A stretch of DNA of 64,000 bases, from contig NZ_FNHI01000010.1 of assembly GCF_900103455.1 (NCBI RefSeq), positions 1-64,000 on the forward strand, given 5' to 3'. Shown here piece by piece: positions 1-7,671 of the stretch (position 1 is its first letter; every line of letters begins with the position of its first letter). The notes under the pieces were generated by a model. The model ran no database searches, had not been told where the DNA came from, and was given only the letters and a program-made list of their open reading frames with translations. Made by a program: the position numbers and the translations under genes. Origin of the DNA: Streptomyces wuyuanensis. Lineage in GTDB: Bacteria; Actinomycetota; Actinomycetes; Streptomycetales; Streptomycetaceae.

Positions 1-300
1 AGCGTCCTCGCTGTGTTTTTTCAAAGGAACCACGACCATCCGTGCGGATGGACGGGGTTATCAACATATCTGGCGTTGACTTTTGGCACGCTGTTGAGTT
101 CTCAAGGAACGGACGCTTCCTTCGTACTCACCCGCAGAACATTCTCTGGGGCTTTCCTCCGGGCGCTTCCCTTCGGTGTTTCCAGCTTAGCAGATCCGAT
201 TTCCGTTTCCGCCACCCGCTGGAGCAGGCTGCCGGTCCGTTCTTCCGCTTTCGCGTTTTCCCTTTCCGGCGGTTCCGACTCTATCAGATCCTTTCGGGCC
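1..300 (-). promoter_or_regulatory. rRNA operon leader and promoter zone (16S gene off the left edge)
   Basis: Read on the minus strand, bases 112-1 match the conserved Streptomyces rrn leader as I remember it. It holds the TTGAGAACTCAAC box (about 92-104), the AAAAGTCAACGCC stretch and the AGCGAGGACGC motif that lies shortly before 16S rRNA. Upstream are two rrn-like -10 regions, CTGATAGAGT (278-287) and a CTGCTAAGCT element near 184-193, so transcription runs left out of the window. A 16S-23S spacer can carry a similar box. The protein gene only 300 bp further upstream and the promoter-like motifs favour a leader. No mature rRNA is present in the window. Confidence 0.75.
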
Positions 301-586
301 TGATTCCCAGTCAGAGGGGGTTGTCATTCCGGCCACCGGGCCGTTCCGACGTCCAAACTCTAGCCCATTTCCCAGTCGGCTCATAATCGAGCCGATCGAA
401 ATGAATTTCGGCATGCCGAAAATCGTCCCGATTGGGAGATCGTGCTGAGTTGGTTTGCCGCGTTCGCGGCGGGATCGATTGCCGAAGAACCGTTCCGGCT
501 CGGCGACAACTCGAAGAACCTTACGGGTCCGCGAGGGCAGTGTCAACCCTCGCTGTTCACCTTTTCGACGCCGCCCTGTCCGAGGC
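301..586. other. intergenic region upstream of the rRNA leader, no gene seen
   Basis: No convincing coding sequence. The segment around 360-460 is AT-richer than its surroundings and has short inverted stretches, for example CGGCTCATAATCGAGCCG near 377-394. It may hold further upstream rrn promoters or the transcript end of the MarR-type gene that stops at 587. Confidence 0.4.
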
Positions 587-1381
587 CTAGTCCAGGTCGG
601 TGAGTCGCCCACCCGCGTCGGGCTGGGCCTGCTCCACGCGGCGCAGGAGGCGGATCAGCATCTCCCCGAGGACTCCGCGTTCCTCGCCACTGAGGTCCTG
701 GAGCAGGTCTTCCTCGAAGTCCGTCGCCATACGCATGGCCTCCAGCCACTTCGCGCGGCCCTCGTCGGTCAGCTCGACGATCACGCGCACGCGGTTGGAC
801 TCGTCCCGGTCCCTGGTGACCAGGCCCTCCGCCGCCATGCGGTCGATGCGGTGGGTCATGGCCGCCGGCGTGAGGCCCAGACGCTTCGCGAGGTCCCCGG
901 GCCCCAGGCGGTACGGGGCGCCGGAGAGCACCAGGGTCTTGAGGACCTCCCATTCGGCGTTGCTGATGTCGAGCGCGGCGACCTGTCGCCCGTATGCCAC
1001 GTTCATCCGGCGATTGAGCCGGCCCAGGGCCGAGACGACCTTCTCCACCTGGGGGTCCAGGTCGCGGAATTCGCGCTGGTAGGCCGCGATCTGCTCGTCG
1101 AGGCTCGGCTCCTGCGACGTCTCGTTGTTCGCGGAGGTCGAAGCGGCGGACGTCGAGGGCTTCGACGAGGCGGAACCGGAGGCACGCGAACGCGAGGAGT
1201 CGGCAGAACCGGTGGAGGAGGAGCGAGAAGAAGAGGAGGGGGCGGCCGCGCCGGCCGGGGAGCCCTGCACCGGTTTCCCGGTCTCTTCGCCGGTCGGGCC
1301 GGCCGGTGCGGGCGCGGGCGACTGCGCGGTCCGCGCCGAACGGCCGGGCCTCTGCTCGGGGGTGTCGGACATGCGCCTCAC
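587..1381 (-). CDS. MarR-family transcriptional regulator
   Basis: A 264-residue protein with a long low-complexity Ser/Ala/Pro-rich N-terminal tail (about residues 1-95), unusual for MarR proteins of about 150 residues, then a MarR winged helix (about 110-250). The DNA-binding core includes DLAKRLGLTPAAMTHRIDRM and the wing DRDESNRVRVIVELTDEGRA. It is divergent from the MFS exporter at 1493 with 111 bp between, the classic layout for a MarR repressor of an efflux pump, so drug-responsive repression is inferred. An orthologous S. coelicolor MarR/MFS pair has been described as a regulated multidrug efflux system, as I recall. Start is uncertain: GTG at 1381 or ATG at 1372, which has GTGAGG just upstream. 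Confidence 0.88.
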   Translation of the reverse strand: MRRMSDTPEQRPGRSARTAQSPAPAPAGPTGEETGKPVQGSPAGAAAPSSSSRSSSTGSADSSRSRASGSASSKPSTSAASTSANNETSQEPSLDEQIAAYQREFRDLDPQVEKVVSALGRLNRRMNVAYGRQVAALDISNAEWEVLKTLVLSGAPYRLGPGDLAKRLGLTPAAMTHRIDRMAAEGLVTRDRDESNRVRVIVELTDEGRAKWLEAMRMATDFEEDLLQDLSGEERGVLGEMLIRLLRRVEQAQPDAGGRLTDLD

Positions 1382-1400
1382 TATCCCATGCCGCTGGTTT

Positions 1401-1455
1401 GGTTCTAAGTCCTTCGATGTGTACTGTTGAGGTTCTAACTTTAGTTTCTAAGTCT
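1401..1455. promoter_or_regulatory. putative MarR operator region with three TTCTAA(G/C)T repeats
   Basis: Between the divergent MarR and MFS genes the octamer TTCTAAGT occurs at 1403-1410 and 1446-1453, with TTCTAACT at 1433-1440, in a stretch much more AT-rich than its surroundings. The short inverted repeat AACT-TT-AGTT overlaps 1438-1447. The position suits binding by the adjacent regulator over both promoters. Operator function is inferred. Confidence 0.45.
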
Positions 1456-1492
1456 TCAAGCTTCAGTCCTCCGGACTGGCCGACCGAGGCAG

Positions 1493-2800
1493 GTGAGTGT
1501 GACCAAGGCGATGGGCGCAGCGATGCGCCGGATCCAGGCAGGGAACGTGCTGAGTGCGTTCGGGCTCGGGTTCACCGTTCCGTACCTCTATGTGTATGTC
1601 GCGCAGGTGCGGGACCTGGGGGCGAGTACGGCGGGCGCCGTGCTCGCCGTCTTCGCCATGGCCGCGCTCGTCGTGCTCCCCTTCACCGGGCGGACCATCG
1701 ACCGGCGCGGGCCGCTGCCCGTGCTCGTCGCGGCCGCGGTGCTGGCTTCCGGCGGCGCGCTGGCCATGGGCCTGGCGGACAGCGTCCCCGCCGCCGTGCT
1801 GGCCGCGGCCCTGCTGGGCGCGGGCACTGCCGTGATGCAGCCGGCGCTGGCCACGATGATCGTCTGGTGCTCCACCCCGTCCACCCGGACGCGGGCGTTC
1901 GCCATGCAGTTCTTCCTGCAGAACCTGGGCCTGGGCATCGGCGGCCTGTTCGGCGGGCAGATCGTCGACAAGAGCCGGCCCGGCAGCTTCACGCTGCTGT
2001 TCTCGATCGAGGCTGCGATGTTCGTCGTCCTGGCCGTGATCGCGGCGACCGTTCGGATGCCGAAGGCGCCGTCGATCCCCGACGTGATGCCGGAGAACGA
2101 GGAGGCCAGGGCCAAGGGCGGCATGCGGGCCGTGCTCGGACACCGCGCGATGGTGCAGCTGTGCGTCCTCGGCTTCGTGCTCTTCTTCGCCTGCTACGGC
2201 CAGTTCGAATCGGGCCTGGCGGCCTACGGCACCGAGGCCGCGGGGATCGACCCGGCGGCGCTCGGCTACGCCCTGGCGGCCAACACCGCGGTGATCGTGC
2301 TGGCGCAGTTCCTCGTGCTGCGGTTCGTCGAGCGCCGCCGCCGTTCGCGCGTCATCGCCGCGGTCGGGCTGATCTGGGCCGTGGCCTGGCTTGTCGCCGG
2401 ATACGCGGGACTCGGGCACGGCGGGCAGGCGATGGCGACGGCCGCGTTCATCTCGACGTACGCGCTGTTCGGGCTGGGCGAGGCGATGCTGTCGCCGACC
2501 GTGGCACCGCTCGTCGCGGACCTCGCGCCGGAGTCGATGGTCGGGCAGTACAACTCGGCGTTCGCACTGGTCAAGCAGCTGGCCTTGGCGGTCGGTCCGG
2601 CGGTGGGCGGTCCGATGGGGGCCTCGCTGCACGGCCCGTACATCGTGACCTTCGTCCTCTTCTCGCTGGGCATCGGCGTGCTGGCCCTGAGGCTCGGGCG
2701 GAACCTCACGCCCGTACAGGACCAGCCCTCGTCGGCTTCGACGTCGCGGATCGTCGCCCGGCACCGGCCCGGACAGAACAGGGTCGAGGCCGCCGCCTGA
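1493..2800 (+). CDS. MFS drug-efflux transporter
   Basis: A 435-residue major facilitator with about 12 hydrophobic segments. The loop after TM2 carries FTGRTIDRRGPLPVL, an MFS motif A-like signature (G-x-x-x-D-R-x-G-R type), followed by alternating Ala/Leu/Val-rich helices to about residue 400. The family exports small molecules by proton antiport; substrates cannot be read from sequence. Its divergent MarR neighbour suggests inducible drug efflux. The GTG at 1493 has GAGG just upstream (1486-1489); an in-frame GTG at 1499 is an alternative start. Confidence 0.88.
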   Translation: MSVTKAMGAAMRRIQAGNVLSAFGLGFTVPYLYVYVAQVRDLGASTAGAVLAVFAMAALVVLPFTGRTIDRRGPLPVLVAAAVLASGGALAMGLADSVPAAVLAAALLGAGTAVMQPALATMIVWCSTPSTRTRAFAMQFFLQNLGLGIGGLFGGQIVDKSRPGSFTLLFSIEAAMFVVLAVIAATVRMPKAPSIPDVMPENEEARAKGGMRAVLGHRAMVQLCVLGFVLFFACYGQFESGLAAYGTEAAGIDPAALGYALAANTAVIVLAQFLVLRFVERRRRSRVIAAVGLIWAVAWLVAGYAGLGHGGQAMATAAFISTYALFGLGEAMLSPTVAPLVADLAPESMVGQYNSAFALVKQLALAVGPAVGGPMGASLHGPYIVTFVLFSLGIGVLALRLGRNLTPVQDQPSSASTSRIVARHRPGQNRVEAAA

Positions 2801-2825
2801 CGGGCGGCGGCCGTGCCCCGGGCCT

Positions 2826-4526
2826 CTAGGCCGGATCGGGGAGGGCGAACTCGCACCACACCGCTTTGCCGCCGCCGGGAGTGCGGCGGCTCCCCCAGGA
2901 CGAGGCGATCGTCGCGACGATGGAGATCCCGCGGCCCGCCTCGTCCTCCGTTTCCGCGCGGCGGCGGCGCGGAAGGTGGTCGTCGCCGTCCGTGACCTCG
3001 ATGATCAGCCGGCGGTCGGTACGCCGCAGCCGCAGCCGCATGGGGGGCGTGCCGTGCTGGAGCGAGTTCGCGACCAGCTCGCTCGCGGCGAGCACCCCGA
3101 GGTCGCGCAGTTCCACGGGGAACCGCCACGAGGCCAGCACCCCCGATGCGAACGCCCGGGCACGGGGCGCGGCCTCCACTCCGCCGAGCAGTTCCAGCGC
3201 GGCGTTGTGGAAGAGCTCCGCGTCACCGCCCGAGCGGGACGGATGCTGGAGCACGAGGACCGCGACGTCGTCGTCATGGTCCGCGGTGACTCCCAGGGAA
3301 CGGATCAGCCGGTCGCACACGACCTGGGGCGTGCCGGTCGCTCCGGCCAGTGCCCGCTCCAGCGCGGCGACGCCGTCGTCGATGTCCTCGCCGCGCCGCT
3401 CGACCAGTCCGTCCGTGTAGAGCACGGCGGTCGAGCCCGGCGGCAGCGGGATCGTGGCGGACGAGTGCAGCCAGCCACCGGTGCCGAGCGGCGGGCCGGT
3501 CGGCTCCTCGGCGCGGTGGACCGTGCCGTCGGCGTCGCGCACGAGGATCGGCAGATGGCCGGCGGAGGCGTACACCAGCCGGCCCTCGTTCGGGTCGTGC
3601 ACCGCGTACACACAGGTGGCGATCTGGCTGGGGTCGATCTCGGACGCAAGGCCGTCGAGGAGCTGGAGCACTTCGTGCGGAGGCAGGTCGAGACGGGCGT
3701 AGGCGCGGACGGCGGTGCGCAGCTGGCCCATGACGGCGGCCGCTCGCACACCGCGGCCCATGACGTCGCCGATGACGAGCGCGGTGCGCCCGGCGCCGAG
3801 CGTGATCACGTCGTACCAGTCGCCGCCGACCGCGGCGTCCGTGCCGCCCGGGCGGTAGTCGGCGGCGATCCGCAGGTCGTCCGGCTGTTCGAGCTCCTGC
3901 GGGAGCAGTGAGCGCTGCAGCGTGACGGCGGCCTCGCGGTGCCGGCTCTCGCTGGCGCGCAGCCGCTCGGCGGCCTCCGCGTGTGCCGTCACGTCGGCGG
4001 CGAAGACGAGGACGCCCTTGACGGGCTCGCCCGCGCCCTGCGGATCGGGGGCCTCGGCGGGCAGACACGTGACCGTGTACGAACCACCGCCCCGGATCCG
4101 ACGGGACTTCACCGTGCGGGGCCTGCCGCTGCGCAGCACCTGGTCGAGGAGCGGGAGCAGGCCTAGCTCGGCGAGTTCGGGGCAGGCCGCGGCGGCTGCG
4201 GCGCCGGTTGCGCGGGGGCCGAACGCCGTCTCGTACGCGTCGTTCACGTACGAGACGCGGTGCTCGGGCCCGTGCACGAGGGCGACCAGCGCGGGCAGCC
4301 CGTCGAGCAGCCCGCGGACGGGGAAGTGCTCGAGCGAGGGAAGGGCGGATGCCGCCGCGGGGTCCTCCGCGCCGTGCGGGTCGGTGACGACGTCGGTGGC
4401 GTCGGGCTGCCGTTCCGGCCGCCGGTCGTACTCACCGCGGGCCGCGGGGACGGAACCGCGGTCCGTCCGCGCTGCGGCGCGACGCTGCGTACCGGGGAGC
4501 CGGGCGCTCCAACGCGTGAAGTTCAC
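2826..4526 (-). CDS. PAS-PP2C (SpoIIE/RsbU-type) phosphatase with C-terminal HATPase domain
   Basis: A 566-residue soluble signalling protein. A PAS-like sensor (about residues 60-190) is followed by a SpoIIE/PP2C domain (about 205-415, with GGDWYDVI, GDVMGRGVRAA and the late LYTDGLVERRGED metal-binding motif). A C-terminal RsbW-type ATPase (about 430-560) has the N-box ELVANSLQHG and a GRGISIVATI ATP-lid region. In this family the phosphatase acts on anti-sigma antagonists and the HATPase part can act as their kinase, so a partner-switching role is likely. No cognate STAS antagonist gene lies nearby, so the target is unknown. It converges on the MFS gene (25 bp apart). Confidence 0.9.
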   Translation of the reverse strand: MNFTRWSARLPGTQRRAAARTDRGSVPAARGEYDRRPERQPDATDVVTDPHGAEDPAAASALPSLEHFPVRGLLDGLPALVALVHGPEHRVSYVNDAYETAFGPRATGAAAAAACPELAELGLLPLLDQVLRSGRPRTVKSRRIRGGGSYTVTCLPAEAPDPQGAGEPVKGVLVFAADVTAHAEAAERLRASESRHREAAVTLQRSLLPQELEQPDDLRIAADYRPGGTDAAVGGDWYDVITLGAGRTALVIGDVMGRGVRAAAVMGQLRTAVRAYARLDLPPHEVLQLLDGLASEIDPSQIATCVYAVHDPNEGRLVYASAGHLPILVRDADGTVHRAEEPTGPPLGTGGWLHSSATIPLPPGSTAVLYTDGLVERRGEDIDDGVAALERALAGATGTPQVVCDRLIRSLGVTADHDDDVAVLVLQHPSRSGGDAELFHNAALELLGGVEAAPRARAFASGVLASWRFPVELRDLGVLAASELVANSLQHGTPPMRLRLRRTDRRLIIEVTDGDDHLPRRRRAETEDEAGRGISIVATIASSWGSRRTPGGGKAVWCEFALPDPA

Positions 4527-4770
4527 GGATTTTCAAGCCTCGTGGTGTCGTTGCTGTTGTCGTGCGCGGTTGCGCCCGTGTGTCTGACCGTGTCCGGTGG
4601 GGTTCCGGTTCCGGTTCCGGCGGCCGTTCCGCACCGGACCGGCCAAGTCTCCCGGTCCCGTTGCCGATTGGCGTGGGGCGGGCGGCCGGCCGCGAACATG
4701 TCACTCTCTGCTGGCCGCCCGTCCACCTATCGTCACACGCCCAGTGTGGCCCACGGCGCCGACAGCGGGG

Positions 4771-6321
4771 TCAGCCCTCCTCGGTTACTCCCGGTGCGTC
4801 CGGGCCCTTCCTCCCCCGGTCCTCCCCAGGTGCCTCCCCGGACGGTGCGCCGGGCGCGCCGGGGCGGGTGCCCGGCGTCCTGCCCCGCCTTCTCTCCCGT
4901 GCGCTCAGGGGCGGATCCTCATGGCGGCGCGCGAGCGGCCTGGACGGGACGCCGCCCGCGGCGAGCTCGAACTCGGCGCGCGGGTGTTCCAGCGACCCGA
5001 GGGAGACGATCTCACGCTTGAACAGCCCGGACAGTGTCCACTCGGCGAGGATGCGGGCCTTCCGGTTGAAGGTGGGCATGCGGCTGAGATGGTACGCGCG
5101 GTGCATCAGCCAGGCCGGATAGCCCTTCAGCTTGCGGCCGTACACATGCGCCACGCCCTTGTGCAGCCCCAGCGACGCCACGGATCCGACGTACTTGTGG
5201 GCGTAGGTCTGCAGGGGCTGCCCGCGCAGGGAGGCGACGATGTTCTCGGCGAGCACCTTCGTCTGGCGGACCGCGTGCTGGGCGTTCGGCGCGCACTCCG
5301 CGCCGGGCTCCTTCGCCGTGACGTCGGGCACGGCGGCCGCGTCGCCGGCCGACCAGGCGTGCTCGGCGCCCTCGACCGTCAGTTCCGCGGTGCACTTGAG
5401 GCGGCCGCGCTCGTTGAGCGGCAGGTCCGTGGCCGCGAGGACGGGGGCCGGTTTCACGCCCGCGGTCCACACGACCGTGCGGGTCGGCAGCCGGGAGCCG
5501 TCACTGAGAACGGCTACACGGTTCTCGCAGGAGTCGAGGCGGGTGTCGAGCCGTACGTCGATGTTGCGGGCCCGCAGCTCCCGGATGGCGTACTTCCCCA
5601 TCTCCTCGCCGACCTCCGGGAGGATCCGGTTGCTCGCCTCGACGAGGACCCACTTCAGGTCCTCCGGCTTGATGTTGTGGTAGTAGCGCGTGGCGTAGCG
5701 GGCCATGTCCTCCAGTTCGGCGAGCGCTTCGACGCCCGCGTAGCCGCCGCCCACGACGACGAAGGTGAGTGCCGCGTCGCGCAGGGCGGGCTCACGGGTG
5801 GAGGAGGCGATGTCCATCTGCTCGATGACGTGGTTGCGCAGGCCGATGGCCTCCTCCACGGTCTTGAAGCCGATGGCGTACTCGGCGAGTCCGGGCACGG
5901 GCAGCGTGCGCGAGACGGAGCCGGGCGCGAGCACCAGTTCGTCGTACTCGATCCGGATCGCGCCGGCGCCCTCCTCCTCGGTGGCGAGGGTGGTGAAGGT
6001 CGCGGTGCGCTTGGCGTGGTCCACGGACCGGACCTCACCGCTGACGATCTTGCATCTGTACAGGACCCGGCGGAGCGGTACGACCACGTGGCGGGGCGAG
6101 ATGGAGCCCGCGGCCGCCTCGGGGAGGAAGGGCTGGTAGGTCATGTAGGGCTCGGTCGACACGACCACGATCTCGACGTCGCCGCGCTCCAGCTCGCTCT
6201 TCAGCTTCTGCTGGAGACGGATCGCGGTGTACATCCCCACGTAACCGCCGCCGGCGACGAGAATGCGCGTCCGCGGCGAGGTACCGGGGGTCGTGTCCCG
6301 GGAGTATGCAGCCTTCACCAT
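4771..6321 (-). CDS. ndh: type II NADH dehydrogenase (NDH-2)
   Basis: About 516 residues. The N-terminal Rossmann motif ILVAGGGYVGMYTAIRLQ binds FAD. A second, VVVGGGYAGVEALAELEDM (about residue 175), binds NAD(P)H, and late GDAAAVPD is typical of the FAD site of this fold. NDH-2 passes electrons from NADH to menaquinone at the membrane face without pumping protons. The C-terminus has a hydrophobic LAEWTLSGLFKREIVSLGS membrane-association region and then an unusual 70-residue Arg/Pro/Gly-rich tail. Start is uncertain: I chose ATG 6321 (MVKAAYSRD), but an upstream in-frame start at 6354 and a TTG after GAGGAG are possible. Confidence 0.88.
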   Translation of the reverse strand: MVKAAYSRDTTPGTSPRTRILVAGGGYVGMYTAIRLQQKLKSELERGDVEIVVVSTEPYMTYQPFLPEAAAGSISPRHVVVPLRRVLYRCKIVSGEVRSVDHAKRTATFTTLATEEEGAGAIRIEYDELVLAPGSVSRTLPVPGLAEYAIGFKTVEEAIGLRNHVIEQMDIASSTREPALRDAALTFVVVGGGYAGVEALAELEDMARYATRYYHNIKPEDLKWVLVEASNRILPEVGEEMGKYAIRELRARNIDVRLDTRLDSCENRVAVLSDGSRLPTRTVVWTAGVKPAPVLAATDLPLNERGRLKCTAELTVEGAEHAWSAGDAAAVPDVTAKEPGAECAPNAQHAVRQTKVLAENIVASLRGQPLQTYAHKYVGSVASLGLHKGVAHVYGRKLKGYPAWLMHRAYHLSRMPTFNRKARILAEWTLSGLFKREIVSLGSLEHPRAEFELAAGGVPSRPLARRHEDPPLSARERRRGRTPGTRPGAPGAPSGEAPGEDRGRKGPDAPGVTEEG

Positions 6322-6659
6322 CCCATGACGCAACGCTCCTCGGAGTTTGTCCACAGCCCCGGCAAATTGTGTGACCGGAGGTTTTGGCCACGCTTCGGCG
6401 GGGCTGCTGCCCCCACCGGGGGAAGGTACGCAGGTCAGCGGGGAGAAAGCGGGTCCGGGGCAGGGGTGGAATCAGGAAGGTTCCGGCCCTTGCTCCGATC
6501 GGGGGGCGCACCGGACGGAACTGGCCCTTCTGAATTGACCCCGACTCAACTATGTTCGTACCTCGTCGGGGTGTTCTGGCCGGTGACTCGTCTGATTCAC
6601 CCCGGCGTCACGGCGGGGAGTCTCCGGGGGGAGACGACATCATTTCCGGGGGAACATTC

Positions 6660-7424
6660 ATGCACATTCAGGATTCGCATTGGCCGGTCGCCGTCGCCAC
6701 GGAGGCCGGTGGAGACGGGCGCGTCGGAGCGGCTGCGACCAGCCGTTCGGCGCCGCTGCGCGTGGACGCGCAGCGCAATCTGGAGCACGTTCTGCGGGCC
6801 GCGCGCGAGGTGTTCGGCGAGCTCGGCTACGGCGCTCCGATGGAGGACGTGGCCCGTCGGGCCCGGGTCGGTGTGGGCACGGTCTACCGCCGCTTCCCGA
6901 GCAAGGACGTGCTGGTGCGGCGGATAGCCGAGGAGGAGACGTCCCGGCTGACGGAGCAGGCGCGTACGGCTCTCGGCCAGGAAGAGGAGCCCTGGTCGGC
7001 ACTGTCCCGCTTCCTTCGCACGTCGGTCGCTTCTGGTGCGGGCCGGCTGCTGCCGCCGCACGTTCTGCGAGTGGGCGTGGCCGACGACTCGACGGTCGTC
7101 GAGGACACGGTCCGCGAGGAGACACGGGTGCCGCAGCAGCGGCTGGGCATCGCCGGACAGCCCGAACTGCGGGTGGTCGCACCTCGTCCGGTGCCGGCGG
7201 CCGAGCAGGACGACGCGGGAGCGGGCGAACTGCTCGAGGTCGTGGGGCAGCTGGTCGACCGGGCGCGAGAGGCCGGTGAGCTGCGCGGCGACGTCACCGT
7301 GGCCGATGTACTGCTGGTGATAGCCACCGCCGCGCCGTCCCTGCCGGACGCGGCGCAGCAGGCGGCCGCCTCGGCACGGCTGCTGGACATACTGCTGGAG
7401 GGACTGCGCTCGCGGCCCGTGTGA
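6660..7424 (+). CDS. TetR-family transcriptional regulator
   Basis: A 254-residue protein. Start ATG 6660 has GGGGGAA six bases upstream. After a 40-residue lead, a TetR helix-turn-helix spans about 42-95 (GAPMEDVARRARVGVGTVYR followed by RFPSKDVLVRRI), with an all-helical C-terminal ligand domain. It lies between ndh (divergent) and the sigma-factor fusion gene. It could control either neighbour; the ligand is unknown. An S. coelicolor TetR protein in this genomic position has been linked to antibiotic regulation, as I recall, but that is not readable here. Confidence 0.87.
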   Translation: MHIQDSHWPVAVATEAGGDGRVGAAATSRSAPLRVDAQRNLEHVLRAAREVFGELGYGAPMEDVARRARVGVGTVYRRFPSKDVLVRRIAEEETSRLTEQARTALGQEEEPWSALSRFLRTSVASGAGRLLPPHVLRVGVADDSTVVEDTVREETRVPQQRLGIAGQPELRVVAPRPVPAAEQDDAGAGELLEVVGQLVDRAREAGELRGDVTVADVLLVIATAAPSLPDAAQQAAASARLLDILLEGLRSRPV

Positions 7425-7601
7425 CGTGGCCGCCGGCCGATCCCTCTCGTGCGCGGACGCGGGGGCGCGGCGCCTCGTGAGCGGACGCCAGGTGCGCGGA
7501 CGCCGGGGCGCCGCCCCTCGCGAGCGGCTTCTCGTACCGGGGATGCTTCGTGCTTGGATTCGGATGGTCTCCCGGACGAGTGGTTGCTGTGAAGGGGAGG
7601 C

Positions 7602-7630
7602 TTGACAGCCCAATCCCTATGGCACTCTTG
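7602..7630 (+). promoter_or_regulatory. possible promoter for the sigma-factor fusion gene
   Basis: A perfect -35 hexamer TTGACA lies at 7602-7607. No good TANNNT -10 lies at the usual distance; the closest is CACTCT near 7624-7629. The element is about 65 bp before the start codon at 7672. Confidence 0.3.
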
Positions 7631-7671
7631 GCCGGTGTTCGGGTCACTGGGTGGGTACGGGGGCTTCCGTG

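Noticed and set aside
1..300. 16S-23S internal spacer rather than rRNA leader
   Set aside because: Rrn-like -10 boxes lie upstream on the same strand and a protein gene follows within 600 bp, so no second rRNA gene can sit on that side.
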